Positions 8,157 to 17,908 are shown, numbered from the stretch's first letter. The stretch is DNA of 64,000 bases from Niameybacter massiliensis (GCF_001282685.1 NZ_LN875035.1:2980411-3044410); one strand, 5' to 3'. Numbers and translations are program-made. Notes: a model not told the origin generated them from the sequence alone.

Positions 8157-10517
8157 TTATCTTCCTTGAACAATAATTTCATCTGCAAAAATGAAATAGA
8201 ACTTATGTGGCTTAGCTTTAACTCTTACATATCTTGCCTTTGCTTGTAGCTCCATTACAATATCCTTAATTTCAATATCAGGATCTCCACTTTCAGCATG
8301 TACATGATTTGTTCCTACTTCTTCAAACATTTCTCCATCTTGTGAAATATAGAAAGTTACATAATCAGGATAGTATGGACCTGATCTTTTACTTTGCATC
8401 AATCCAATATTAATACTAGAAATTTCTCTTTCTACGCCTAAGTCTACTACTACATCTAATACGTCTGTTGTAATGAGCCAGCAGTTATCTACATAATTAA
8501 GGCTACCTTTCTCACCATCAATTAAGTCATTTGCCCCATTACGGTTAAATACTTTTCTTTCATCAAACTTGGTAGGACTTGTAATAGCTACCCTTGGTAA
8601 TGTATTAAAATATTTAGCCTCTATTACGTCACTTGCAATACGCCCTTCTTTAAATGCACGTGCTTTAATGACACAATCTTCTCTTACTTCAACAGCTTCC
8701 TTATATATAGAAGATTCTTCTGTTGGATCTGTACCATCTACTGTATAACGAATCACTCCACCATCATTGATATTGGTCATTGTACAGTATACAACCTCAT
8801 CATATTGCTTTACTTTTGCACGATGAGACATGATTGGCTTAATAAGCTTAATCTTTGAGATTTTTTCTTCATCAACCTCTACAGCTTTTTCTACTTCTGC
8901 ATCAAAAGCCACTGCATGAGTTAAGTACTCTTCATTAAAGATTTCTAATTGCTGTAATTCTACACAATCATTCATGATAAAGGTACAGTTAGAATCTGTT
9001 GGTATAATCATTACACCGTCATCTTCTTTTATACATTTTCCATTTTCTACTTTCATACCATAAGTGAATCCTTCATGAGTACAAATTAACTTATTATCTC
9101 TAATTTCCTCTAGAACAGGTAATGTATTGATTCTAATACCCCATTCTATTTCAGTTTCTTTACTTTCCACTTCAAATTTCATAGCTGCTTGGGTATGGGT
9201 GATGATCATTTTAGCTTGACCTTCCATATTCCATGTAGCAATCCATATCTTTTCATCTTCTTTTGCTTCAAACTGAACTGATTCACCTTTTAATACTGCA
9301 CCAGTCTTTAAATTGATAAAGTCAATACTTGCTCTTTTTTCCTTTGTGCTCCAATAACAAGCATTGAGTATTGGTAGTGCATCAAAAATACTTTCATTAT
9401 TATCTATGTAATCATTAAGATATCTTGACTCATACTTTTCATCAAATAAATATAAATCTCTAATACTTAAAACACCTTGATCTAGCATCAAACTGCTACG
9501 ATAGAAACGACTGCTATACCAACACGTTTTAAGATCAAATGTTTCGTTCCAGTCTGTAGTTGCTGTATAGGTTACAGGTGGTGTAAGTTGATACTTCTTC
9601 TTAAACCACATAGAAGAATCTCTAAGACTTTCTACTCTAACTTTATTTTCTTTTCTAAGGTCTGCAATATGACGCATTTGCATTTCAAATCCATCTCCAA
9701 CATTCCCCCAGATAAAGCTATTTTCTTGACCTGCTTGTGTATAGCCATAACCTAATTGTTCTTCTTCTGTAATACAATTAAATAACCATTTTACCCATGT
9801 TTCTGACTGACCACATGTCCAAGCTGGCTCTAATGTATAAATACCACCTGCTCCTGGTCTCACTTCTGCTTCAAAGTTATAGATTGGATCTGGTCCTAGT
9901 AATTTAAAGATAGGCATATTCACTTGCATCTCATGGCTTTGAGCTGGAATATTCTCATTCACTTTACTTGGATAGTAAGCACCATTTACATATCCGCCCC
10001 AAAGTGTAAAACCATCTATTCCTTTTTGATCTCTACAAAGCGCTCCACCTATAACACCATATTTTTCTTTTGCATACTCAAAAGATACAATATCCATTAC
10101 CCATGAACCAATTGTTTTAGGATAGTAACCATACACTTCTTTGAAGTCTTTCATATAAACATCTATAAGTTTCTTTCTTTCTTCTGGTGTATAAGCAAGG
10201 GAGTACCCAGCCTTAACATGAAGGTCAATCACATCACAACCTTTCCATGTTACACCAGCTTTATCTGCCATCTCTTGTGTAATTTCCCACCAAGCGCCTA
10301 CTTCATCTTTTTCATCAATCATAGACTTAATAAGTTCTGTATAACGTTCATCCATAACTGCATCATGTTTTAAGGCATAGGTTGCTGGAAGTTGATGTTG
10401 CTTTAAAATGTCCATTTCATTTTTCAATGTATCAAAATCTTCCTGAGTAAAAATGCCATCATTATAAGTTGACTTACGAACAAAATGATAAATATTTACT
10501 AATGCTTGTTTTTTCAT
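8157..10517 (-). CDS. Putative glycan-active protein: N-terminal barrel-like domain, chitobiase-C-like and F5/8-like C-terminal domains
   Basis: 786 residues with no signal peptide, so probably cytoplasmic. Residues 1-~340 (ALVNIYHFVRKSTYNDGIFT..., QHQLPATYALKHDAVMD, GSWVMDIVSFEYAKEKYGVI) resemble polysaccharide-deacetylase-like barrels and recall the uncharacterised DUF3863/DUF3864 proteins, but I am not sure of the family. Residues ~340-560 are a beta-rich domain. Residues ~575-655 match the chitobiase/hexosaminidase C-terminal domain (IRYTVDGTDPTEESSIY). Residues ~665-786 resemble an F5/8 (CBM32-like) sandwich. The gene is monocistronic, divergent from the sialidase operon, and ends at the terminator at ~8010. 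The domain set argues for an amino-sugar-containing glycan substrate, but the reaction is unknown. Confidence 0.7.
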   Translation of the reverse strand: MKKQALVNIYHFVRKSTYNDGIFTQEDFDTLKNEMDILKQHQLPATYALKHDAVMDERYTELIKSMIDEKDEVGAWWEITQEMADKAGVTWKGCDVIDLHVKAGYSLAYTPEERKKLIDVYMKDFKEVYGYYPKTIGSWVMDIVSFEYAKEKYGVIGGALCRDQKGIDGFTLWGGYVNGAYYPSKVNENIPAQSHEMQVNMPIFKLLGPDPIYNFEAEVRPGAGGIYTLEPAWTCGQSETWVKWLFNCITEEEQLGYGYTQAGQENSFIWGNVGDGFEMQMRHIADLRKENKVRVESLRDSSMWFKKKYQLTPPVTYTATTDWNETFDLKTCWYSSRFYRSSLMLDQGVLSIRDLYLFDEKYESRYLNDYIDNNESIFDALPILNACYWSTKEKRASIDFINLKTGAVLKGESVQFEAKEDEKIWIATWNMEGQAKMIITHTQAAMKFEVESKETEIEWGIRINTLPVLEEIRDNKLICTHEGFTYGMKVENGKCIKEDDGVMIIPTDSNCTFIMNDCVELQQLEIFNEEYLTHAVAFDAEVEKAVEVDEEKISKIKLIKPIMSHRAKVKQYDEVVYCTMTNINDGGVIRYTVDGTDPTEESSIYKEAVEVREDCVIKARAFKEGRIASDVIEAKYFNTLPRVAITSPTKFDERKVFNRNGANDLIDGEKGSLNYVDNCWLITTDVLDVVVDLGVEREISSINIGLMQSKRSGPYYPDYVTFYISQDGEMFEEVGTNHVHAESGDPDIEIKDIVMELQAKARYVRVKAKPHKFYFIFADEIIVQGR

Positions 10518-10676
10518 GCTTTAATCCCTCTTTTATAGTCTTTTTGTTTAAAATAGATAAAATCTATCATACAACATAATTAACATAATTCATATATTTT
10601 TTCACTTTTTTATAGTAAAATTTTAGTTTTTATTTTATTATAGGAGTATTACCACGAGTTTGAAAGGAGCATTAGT
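10518..10676. promoter_or_regulatory. Divergent promoter region with candidate operator
   Basis: This 159-bp gap must drive both the leftward 786-residue gene and the rightward sialidase operon. It contains a perfect 15-bp palindrome at 10553-10567 (ATAGAT-AAA-ATCTAT) close to the leftward start, and a near-palindrome AGTAAAATTTTAGT at 10614-10627 close to the rightward start. Either could be a regulator site. The AT-rich context makes chance occurrence possible. Confidence 0.4.
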
Positions 10677-12200
10677 ATGTTTGCACAAAATGTTTTACCT
10701 CAATCAATAGTTTTTGAACACAATCAAGATTTCAATTCAAATTATTTCCGTATCCCATTTATGACTATCACCAAAAAAGGTACGCTCATTGCTGGTAGTG
10801 ATATTCGTTATGTAGATGCTAGCGACTATAATATGATTGATATCGGTATTGCTAGAAGTGAAGATGGAGGTAAAACTTGGATAGATAAACAAATCGTTCA
10901 TCATAGACGCGGTATCCATCCTGAACATTCTAGAAAAATGGATGGTTGTATCGTTGTTGACCATGTGACTGGACGTATCTTCTTATTCGCTTTAGCACTT
11001 GACTTACATATGCATTTAGATTCTGATAACCACAAAATGCAAGACTTAGTTTATGCCTATTCTGATGATGACGGTAAAACTTGGTCTGAAGAAATTAGCC
11101 TCAAAAAATTCTATGACGATGGTTGTAACCTCTTCCTTCAAGGACCAGGTAATGGTATCCAATTAGAAGATGGTACATTGGTTATACCTATTCAACGTTG
11201 GGTTCCACCAAATACTAACATTCGTTCAACAGCGGGTATTGTCTACTCTACTGACCACGGCGAAACTTGGCATCAAGGTGAGACACGCATTGATACCTAT
11301 ACTTCAGAAAGTTCAGTTGTAGAATATAAGTCAAATGAAATCCTTATGTCCTGTCGTGCACCGCTTACTGATGCACGTGCCTTCTATACAACTTCTGACT
11401 TAGGTAAGACTTGGGTGCCTCATATTTCTAATAATACTATTTACGAACGTGGAGGCTGTCAATCTCCTATTCTTAAATTCACTGCACCAAACCACAAAAC
11501 TTATGGTGTATATGCCACACCTCAGCATTCAGGCATTTCTTGGGAACGTAATAAGCTTACACTTATGGCTACTGATGACTTCATTCACTGGAATACTATT
11601 GCTGAAGTTATTCACGACTCTAATGATGGTTATTCTTGCTTTACTTATGACGAGACAAACCAAGCCCTCTACCTTCTTACAGAACAAAGAGGAAATATTG
11701 TTTGCCACAACTTAAGTTGCTACCTTCCTGCTATTATGCAAAACCATACAACTTATGATCACCAAGCAATAAGTAAGGTACACCGTTTCCCTGTATACTC
11801 TATGGGACATTACCTTAATATGACACACCAAGATGAATGGTACAAACTCCTTACATTAAAACTTAAGGCAAATAGCTTTGCTTTACTCAATCTTAATGTC
11901 TTAGGTTTCCATCATAATGACACCATCATCTTACGTGCTAAGCAGCACAATACAGATGCACATGATTTAGAGCATATAGAAGTAACTTCTACGTTGCCAC
12001 TTCAACTTGTTCCAACACTTAAAGAAGATGATTACTTTGTATACGAACTCTATCTTCAAGCAACTACTCTAGATACATTAAGCTTAGCTGTTCAAAACTG
12101 TATGATTTCTGATTTAGAACAAGCTGTTCTTCAAATCACAACATCTTTCCAAGATGCCACCCTTGAAAGCAGCGTAGAAACACTTCCTACTACTATCTAA
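10677..12200 (+). CDS. GH33-like exo-alpha-sialidase (BNR/Asp-box protein)
   Basis: 507 residues, start after AAAGGAGC. The N-terminus has the sialidase FRIP motif (YFRIPFMTI), whose Arg is one of the three sialate carboxylate ligands. An acidic stretch DASDYNMIDIGIARS follows and fits the general acid region. Four Asp-boxes (S-x-D-x-G-x-T-W) are present: SEDGGKTW, SDDDGKTW, STDHGETW and TSDLGKTW, evenly spaced over residues ~60-245 as in a six-bladed propeller. The last ~130 residues form an extra beta domain. No signal peptide is seen, unlike most secreted sialidases. It heads an operon with the DUF4838 and GH123-like genes, which fits removal of terminal sialic acid from imported host glycans. 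Other BNR hydrolases remain possible. Confidence 0.78.
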   Translation: MFAQNVLPQSIVFEHNQDFNSNYFRIPFMTITKKGTLIAGSDIRYVDASDYNMIDIGIARSEDGGKTWIDKQIVHHRRGIHPEHSRKMDGCIVVDHVTGRIFLFALALDLHMHLDSDNHKMQDLVYAYSDDDGKTWSEEISLKKFYDDGCNLFLQGPGNGIQLEDGTLVIPIQRWVPPNTNIRSTAGIVYSTDHGETWHQGETRIDTYTSESSVVEYKSNEILMSCRAPLTDARAFYTTSDLGKTWVPHISNNTIYERGGCQSPILKFTAPNHKTYGVYATPQHSGISWERNKLTLMATDDFIHWNTIAEVIHDSNDGYSCFTYDETNQALYLLTEQRGNIVCHNLSCYLPAIMQNHTTYDHQAISKVHRFPVYSMGHYLNMTHQDEWYKLLTLKLKANSFALLNLNVLGFHHNDTIILRAKQHNTDAHDLEHIEVTSTLPLQLVPTLKEDDYFVYELYLQATTLDTLSLAVQNCMISDLEQAVLQITTSFQDATLESSVETLPTTI

Positions 12201-12216
12201 AATTTTGGAGGCTTTT

Positions 12217-13839
12217 ATGGACTTTAATTTTGCTAAGAACAACCAAGTACTATGCAGTATTCATCCAACTGACACTAGCTACCGCAGCGCTACTATTCTT
12301 GCAGATTATCTAAAAAAAATCACACATCTTAACTTCTCATTAGACTCTAATGAGAAGTTAAGTCATCAAGTTATTTTCAAAACATCTAACGCCTACGGAC
12401 ATAACGGCTTCGCTTATTACACTGTGCAAAGCACTGATCATACTGAGCTTATTTTTGAGGCAGAAAACGAGCAAGCTTTTGTTTATGCTATTTATGATTT
12501 TTTAGAAAGATTAGTGGGTTGTCGCTACTTCACACCAGATATAGACTTCATTCCAACATGCCCTAACTTATCTGTTGAACTGAATCACTATAGTTATATC
12601 CCTCCTATTGAATACCGTGAAATTTATTATAAAGCTTTTGAAAATAAAGCTTTTGCAGAAAAACATAAAGCTGCTCAAAGTAAAGTTCATGAAGGTTGGG
12701 GATTTTGGTGTCACTCTTTCCAAGAGCTTTTACCAAGCAAGGAGTACTTCGAAGCACATCCTGAGTATTTTGCTCTTCTAAACGGTGAGCGCCATCCTCA
12801 AGGAGAACCTTGCTTAAGTAATCCTGAAGTTCAAAAGATTATGATCGAAAACCTTAAAAAGTTTATGGATGAGAAACCTGATTGCCTATATTGGTCTGTT
12901 AGCCAAAATGATGACAACAACTACTGCCAATGTGAACACTGTAAAAAGCTTGATGATTATGACGAAAGTCCTATGGGGTCTGTCCTTAACTTCGTTAACA
13001 AAGTAGCCAATAGCTATCCTGACAAAGTTATTTCTACACTTTCTTATTGGTATACAAGGAAACCACCAAAGCATACCCGACCTGCAAAAAATGTACATAT
13101 TATGACTTGTAATATAGAAGCAAATAGAGGCCTTCCTATTGCCATAGATCCTACTTCAAAAGAAAGTAAGGAAGAATTAGAATTTTGGGCAAGCATCTCC
13201 GAGAATGTTTCTCTTTGGGATTACAATATCCAATTTAGAAACTTAGTGAGTCCTTTCCCTAACTTACGTACCCTTGCTCCAAATATGCAATTCTTTGTCA
13301 AAAATAATGTGAAGCTACTCTTTAGTCAATGCAATAGAGAAATAGGTGGCGAATGGAGTGATCTACGTGGTTACTTACTAGCAAAACTAGCATGGGATCC
13401 ATACTGTGATATAAATATGCATCTAGAAGATTTCTGCAAAGGGTATTACCAAGAGGGTGCACCTTTTATTCTTGAATATATTAAGACCATTCATGATGCA
13501 CAAGAAAAACACAATCATCGCCTAGATATCTTTGGTAATCCTGAAGATGCTAAGAAGACCTTTTTAACTAAAAAGCTTTTCAAATACTATGTAGAACTCT
13601 TTGACAAAGCAAAAGCAAGTGTAGCATATGATGAAGACTTATTACTTCGTGTTCAAGTGGCTGCACTTCCTATAGATTATGCGGGTATCTATCTTAAGTA
13701 CGGTACATCCAAACAACAATTAGAACGTATTGCACGTTTTGCAAAGGTTGCAAGAAAGTGCCAACTTCATATGGTTGAAGAATGGAAGATTACTGTTGAC
13801 CAATTTGTTACTGACGCATTATCCCAACTTGATTTATAA
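12217..13839 (+). CDS. DUF4838 glycoside-hydrolase-like protein (GH163-like)
   Basis: 540 residues. The ATG at 12217 is chosen because TTGGAGGC ends 5 nt before it; an in-frame TTG at 12205 overlaps that site. Residues ~1-125 look like the small alpha/beta domain that precedes the barrel in GH20/GH67-like enzymes (SATILADYLKKIT, VYAIYDFLERLVGCRYFTPD). The remainder matches DUF4838 (HSFQELLPSKEYFEAHPEYF, YWSVSQNDDNNYCQCEHCKK, HIMTCNIEANRG). From memory, DUF4838 includes the GH163 endo-beta-N-acetylglucosaminidases acting on complex N-glycans; that activity is inferred here. No signal peptide. It lies 16 nt after the sialidase gene and 38 nt before a GH123-like gene, consistent with stepwise trimming of the same glycan. 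Confidence 0.75.
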   Translation: MDFNFAKNNQVLCSIHPTDTSYRSATILADYLKKITHLNFSLDSNEKLSHQVIFKTSNAYGHNGFAYYTVQSTDHTELIFEAENEQAFVYAIYDFLERLVGCRYFTPDIDFIPTCPNLSVELNHYSYIPPIEYREIYYKAFENKAFAEKHKAAQSKVHEGWGFWCHSFQELLPSKEYFEAHPEYFALLNGERHPQGEPCLSNPEVQKIMIENLKKFMDEKPDCLYWSVSQNDDNNYCQCEHCKKLDDYDESPMGSVLNFVNKVANSYPDKVISTLSYWYTRKPPKHTRPAKNVHIMTCNIEANRGLPIAIDPTSKESKEELEFWASISENVSLWDYNIQFRNLVSPFPNLRTLAPNMQFFVKNNVKLLFSQCNREIGGEWSDLRGYLLAKLAWDPYCDINMHLEDFCKGYYQEGAPFILEYIKTIHDAQEKHNHRLDIFGNPEDAKKTFLTKKLFKYYVELFDKAKASVAYDEDLLLRVQVAALPIDYAGIYLKYGTSKQQLERIARFAKVARKCQLHMVEEWKITVDQFVTDALSQLDL

Positions 13840-13877
13840 ATTTACTATATCATCCAAAAGGAGATTGTTATAAAGTC

Positions 13878-15500
13878 ATGAAGCCACATTTTAACGTAGG
13901 TATTTTCGATGAATTAGATGCTTTATATCCAGATACAAATGCACATTTAGGCAAAGAAATTTATCAAATCAGTAGCGCTTCTAATAGTTTTGCTAGCGCT
14001 CATCTTATGGTTTCAGACTTAACACCAGGCGATTGTGTTACTTTTGAAATTATAGGTCCTCATGGAAACTATAAGCTTTTTGAACTTGTTCCTGTACCCG
14101 TTGAACATAATACAGGCCTTACTACTCGCACCGAATGTATAGATCATATGTATAATCCTTATACCATTCGCCGTGCACCTTTTATGATTTATGAAGCTTT
14201 AAGACCTATGCGCAATATCTTACAAGCAACTGGTACTTCTTTAGCTGTAGCCTTTAGATCTCTTGTAAACGTATCTAAGTATACTCAGCAAAAATGGGAT
14301 ATTCTTATTACAGTTGGCACTTTAACAAGAAAGGTAACACTTATTGTAGATGCCTTCCCTGTATGCGTACCACCATGTGGCAAAGACTCTCATAAGTATG
14401 TCAATTGGATCAACTTAGATAACGTAGCCGAATTACACTATTGCACACCTTGGAGTGACAGATGGCTTGCACATGTAAAATCCTATTTCAAATTAGCGCA
14501 TTATGGAAGGCAGAATACAGCTTGGCTACAACCTACTCTTTTCTTTGAACAAACCAAGGACCATACACTTGTACTTAATGAAAAGAAACTTGATAAACTT
14601 ATTCAAATCATTGATGAATGTGGCCTGTATTATATTCAATGTGCTACTGTAGCTGGCAGAAAAGATGGGGATTGGATGGCAAGTGAGGCCGAAGTGATGA
14701 TTACTGGTGAACCTATCCCAGGCTCCGGAGAATCTACACTCGCTTCTATTGGAGAACAGCTCTACACTTATCTTGTCAAACACAATTTAGAAGAACGTTG
14801 GATTCAAAGCTTCTTTGATGAACCCTTAGATGTTTCTAGTACTGTCTACAAACAGGGTGTATCTATTTTGAAGTCTGTTATGCCAAACATTCCAATTGTA
14901 GATGCTAACAAAACTTCTAGAGCTATTGAAGGAAGCCTTACTATCTGGTGTCCTAATGTTGCTGATTACGAACATGACTTAGACTTTTATAATCACCGTA
15001 TCTCTGAAGGGGATCGTGTATGGGTTTATACATGTTTAGAACCTACTGGCCCATACCTCAATCGCTTACTCGATATGGAAAGAATCCGTACTGTACTTTT
15101 TGGTTGGGTAGCTTCTTTATATGATGTAGATGGCTTTTTACATTGGGGTGGAAGTTATTTCAAAGTCAATCCTTACGAGCAATCTTGTGTATGTATGAAT
15201 ACTGAGGAATATACAAACTACCATAGCGATTATGCTTCACAGCTTCCTGCTGGTGATTGTGGTATTTTCTACCCTCATTTCAGTGGCGCCATTTCTTGTA
15301 CACGCCTAGAAGGGCATCGCATTGGCTTTGAAGACTTAGAACTGATTCAGTTACTTAAAAAGATGAATCCAGCACTTTGTGATCAACTTGTACATACCTT
15401 AGCACGTGGTTATAAGGATTATGAAACAGATCTAGCGCTTTATCGCCAAACTAAGCACACCCTACTTTCTACCTTGAATGCATTGCAAACTATAGATTAA
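13878..15500 (+). CDS. DUF4091/GH123-like beta-N-acetylgalactosaminidase-type protein
   Basis: 540 residues, third gene of the sialidase operon, start after AAAAGGAG. An N-terminal beta domain (~1-165) precedes a barrel. The key motif is SFFDEPLD near residue 315: GH123 enzymes use an Asp-Glu pair at this place for substrate-assisted cleavage of beta-GalNAc. Downstream come the DUF4091 hallmarks (VWVYTCLEPTGPYLNRLLD, FGWVASLYDVDGFLHWGGSY) and an ending EGHRIGFEDLELIQLL. No signal peptide. A second, divergent member of the family lies at 30650. The likely role is removal of a beta-linked N-acetylhexosamine, probably GalNAc, from glycosphingolipid- or mucin-type chains. The exact linkage is not visible. 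Confidence 0.75.
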   Translation: MKPHFNVGIFDELDALYPDTNAHLGKEIYQISSASNSFASAHLMVSDLTPGDCVTFEIIGPHGNYKLFELVPVPVEHNTGLTTRTECIDHMYNPYTIRRAPFMIYEALRPMRNILQATGTSLAVAFRSLVNVSKYTQQKWDILITVGTLTRKVTLIVDAFPVCVPPCGKDSHKYVNWINLDNVAELHYCTPWSDRWLAHVKSYFKLAHYGRQNTAWLQPTLFFEQTKDHTLVLNEKKLDKLIQIIDECGLYYIQCATVAGRKDGDWMASEAEVMITGEPIPGSGESTLASIGEQLYTYLVKHNLEERWIQSFFDEPLDVSSTVYKQGVSILKSVMPNIPIVDANKTSRAIEGSLTIWCPNVADYEHDLDFYNHRISEGDRVWVYTCLEPTGPYLNRLLDMERIRTVLFGWVASLYDVDGFLHWGGSYFKVNPYEQSCVCMNTEEYTNYHSDYASQLPAGDCGIFYPHFSGAISCTRLEGHRIGFEDLELIQLLKKMNPALCDQLVHTLARGYKDYETDLALYRQTKHTLLSTLNALQTID

Positions 15501-15516
15501 TCACTGTATACATAAA

Positions 15517-15552
15517 AAAGCTGGCTTCTCACCTTAAGAGAAGCCAGCTTTC
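15517..15552. terminator. Shared convergent terminator
   Basis: A perfect 14-bp stem (15517-15530 with 15539-15552) has an 8-nt loop. On the minus strand it ends in six Ts, so it is strong for the HAD gene. On the plus strand the T-run is broken, but it can still end the sialidase operon. Confidence 0.85.
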
Positions 15553-15556
15553 TATC

Positions 15557-16345
15557 TTAAATAACCTTAAAATGTTTCAATGCATTCATAATACCATTAT
15601 CATCAACTTCTGATGTAATATAATCCGCAACAGCTTTAACATCATCTGTTGCATTTCCCATAGCTACTCCAATATTGACATATTGAAGCATATCTTTATC
15701 ATTGCCTCCATCACCAAAGGCCATTGTTTCAGTAAGATCAATATCATAATACTCTAGCACCTTCCCAATACCCGTATTCTTCCCACCATCTTTAGGAATA
15801 ATATCTGTGAACGTTGGATGCCATCTAGCTGCTTTACAATTTGGAAGATATCTTAGCACTTCCTCTTCTTCATCTTCTGTAATGTATATACTTAATTGAT
15901 AAGTTGGTTGAGTCAGTGCACGCACAGCTTCATCTACATAGAGTTTAGGCGCAGCAGTTCCTAACTTCGCCCAAAGATTATTAACCTTTTCATTTGCTTG
16001 ATTAAAATATACATAATCGACTTCTACAAAGCTACAAGCAATCTCTGATCTTTCTTCTAAGTAAGGAAGTATACTTTCTATATCCTCTTTTGATACCGTT
16101 TGCTTATGAATAACCTCCTTTTGATTAAAACAGTATTGTCCATTCATAGCAATATATCCATCAAACTCAAAATCAATGTATTCTTTAAGCACTGATAACT
16201 GTGAAGGAGAACGCCCCGTTGCAATAAATATTTTAATGTCTTTTTCTCTTAATGCTTTTAATGCTTGTTTTGTCGTTTCAGGAATTTGATGGTTTTTAAA
16301 ACTTACTAATGTCCCATCGATATCAAAAAAGATTGCTTTCACCAT
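15557..16345 (-). CDS. Cof-type HAD-IIB sugar-phosphatase-like hydrolase
   Basis: 262 residues. HAD motif I is FFDIDGTLV at the N-terminus (nucleophile Asp at residue 8, second Asp at 10). Motif II is IFIATGRSP, and the C-terminal motif AFGDGGNDKDMLQYVNIGVAMGNA binds Mg2+. The C2B cap lies in the middle. Such Cof enzymes dephosphorylate sugar phosphates or related metabolites in the cytoplasm. The gene is divergent from a DeoR-family regulator, whose ligands are commonly sugar phosphates, so the two may work together. The specific substrate cannot be told. Confidence 0.88.
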   Translation of the reverse strand: MVKAIFFDIDGTLVSFKNHQIPETTKQALKALREKDIKIFIATGRSPSQLSVLKEYIDFEFDGYIAMNGQYCFNQKEVIHKQTVSKEDIESILPYLEERSEIACSFVEVDYVYFNQANEKVNNLWAKLGTAAPKLYVDEAVRALTQPTYQLSIYITEDEEEEVLRYLPNCKAARWHPTFTDIIPKDGGKNTGIGKVLEYYDIDLTETMAFGDGGNDKDMLQYVNIGVAMGNATDDVKAVADYITSEVDDNGIMNALKHFKVI

Positions 16346-16511
16346 AGCTAATAAGTCCTTTCCGTTATTAAATAAAATATCACGCTAAGCTTGACCTTAT
16401 CACGCTATTTTTTACTTACACCCCTATTATAATCCTTATATTAGACAAAATCAATACAAATTAATACAGAACAATAATAAACAATAATAAGTAATATTTC
16501 TTATAAAGCTA

Positions 16512-16520
16512 TGTTATAAT
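16512..16520 (+). promoter_or_regulatory. Extended -10 promoter of the DeoR-family gene
   Basis: TGTTATAAT is a perfect extended -10 element (TG-N-TATAAT) 29 nt before the start codon. No good -35 is present, as is common for extended -10 promoters. The direct repeat ACAATAATAA occurs twice at 16471-16490, just upstream, and could be an operator half-site pair. Confidence 0.6.
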
Positions 16521-16549
16521 ATTCTCATCTTATAAGCGAGGTAAATAAA

Positions 16550-17275
16550 ATGTTTTTAGAAGAACGCCACAAAAGAATTTTAAATAAACTTACTGCCGAA
16601 GGTCGAGTAAAAGTCAAGGACTTAGCAAAGGAATTCAATGTCACTGAAGATTGCATAAGAAAAGACTTACGTGAACTTGAGAATAACCAAAAACTAAAAA
16701 GAGTCTATGGTGGCGCCATTCCACAAAGAACTCACCAAGATCTAAAAACTATCGATGAAAGAAAGAATATTAATCTTGACGAAAAAAGAAAAATCGCCAG
16801 AAGTGCCTTAACCTTTATTCAAGAAAACGATACGGTTTTTTTAGACACCTCTACCAATACCCTTGAGATTGCAAAAGAATTAGCAACAGCCAACAAGAAA
16901 GTCACTGTTGTAACCAATATGTTAGAGATCGTATTCCAACTTAAAGCTCATCCACATATTAAAATCATCTGTATCGGTGGTGAATTCAACCATGAGGTTG
17001 GTGCAATCGTTGGAACAGCTACGGAACACTACATTAGAAGTTTTACTTATGATCTAGCTTTCATTGGTGCTTGCGGTGTCAACAAAGATAGCGGCTATGT
17101 CAGTACTATTAGCCTTGTTGATGGCACCACTAAAAAGACCATTATTGAATGTGCTAATAGAAGTTATCTCGTTATTGAAAAAGAAAAGTTCAACTATGAT
17201 GCTTTTTATAAATTTGCACGTTTAGAAGAAATTACCGGTATTATAACGGAAGATGAAGTTATATTGGAGCCTTAA
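16550..17275 (+). CDS. DeoR-family transcriptional regulator
   Basis: 241 residues. Residues 1-57 form the DeoR winged helix-turn-helix (ERHKRILNKLTAEGRVKVKD, FNVTEDCIRKDLRELE, KRVYGGAI). Residues ~75-235 are the DeoRC sugar-phosphate-sensing domain with its typical phrases VFLDTSTNTLEIAKEL, CIGGEFN and AFIGACGVNKDSGY. The start has GCGAGG 8 nt upstream. DeoR repressors usually control adjacent sugar genes and are released by a phosphorylated sugar. The nearest candidate targets are the divergent HAD gene and possibly the sialidase operon beyond it. The ligand is unknown. Confidence 0.93.
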   Translation: MFLEERHKRILNKLTAEGRVKVKDLAKEFNVTEDCIRKDLRELENNQKLKRVYGGAIPQRTHQDLKTIDERKNINLDEKRKIARSALTFIQENDTVFLDTSTNTLEIAKELATANKKVTVVTNMLEIVFQLKAHPHIKIICIGGEFNHEVGAIVGTATEHYIRSFTYDLAFIGACGVNKDSGYVSTISLVDGTTKKTIIECANRSYLVIEKEKFNYDAFYKFARLEEITGIITEDEVILEP

Positions 17276-17423
17276 CTTCCATCAAAGGATGTAGCTACTT
17301 GTTTTAAGTCTCATTAGGTAACTTGTACAATGCCGAACCAAATTTTTTAGTATAATTAAATAAATTTTATTTTTTCATTAGAAAAAGTAAGGAATTCCCT
17401 CTCTCAATTTGTATATATAGAGT

Positions 17424-17472
17424 GTAAGGACAATATGGCTAACAAATCCAGGCTGTTAGTGATATCCCTTAC
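17424..17472. other. Nested stem-loop within the untranslated stretch
   Basis: Outer stem GTAAGG (17424-17429) pairs with CCTTAC (17467-17472). A TAT/ATA segment (17434-17436 with 17462-17464) and an inner stem CTAACA (17439-17444) with TGTTAG (17454-17459) continue it. Three aligned helical pieces in 49 nt suggest a folded RNA. Confidence 0.45.
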
Positions 17473-17842
17473 CTAAGAAAAAGTCCAATACATATCTAGG
17501 TCCTCCCTCTTACCTTCATGTGTACACACTTTTTCTTAACAACTAGATCTGCTACGAGTGGTGGCAAACTCCACAGGTCTAAGGTACTACCTACTCACTT
17601 TCTTTTAAGCCACGTTAAGCTTCTCCTATATCATAAGCACTTCTGGTCTACGCTCATAAAGTGATGCCTCCTCACAAGTCCTTTAAGAAGCCAATCGCCG
17701 TGATACATGCACTGCATCCCTTTCACCAACAAACGCTTACTTCAAGCACTTGCAAAGATACACACCTACAGCCACTACCTTCCTTGCTTATTCACTTTGA
17801 AGTTTAACGTAACTTATTTTGTGAGCCCTTTTGCCACAAACA

Positions 17843-17908
17843 CAAAGAAGCTAACTTAAGTCTGTCCATTGATAAAAGAGGGAAGACAGCCTTAGGTTAG
17901 CTTCTTGT
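17843..17908. repeat. Long imperfect inverted repeat upstream of the amidase
   Basis: Arms 17845-17866 and 17885-17906 match at 20 of 22 positions, and pairing extends by a further ACA/TGT. The 18-nt loop is purine-rich. On the plus strand it is followed by only four Ts, so as a terminator it would be weak. It could instead be an RNA stem at the end of the structured stretch or a mobile-element end. Confidence 0.7.
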
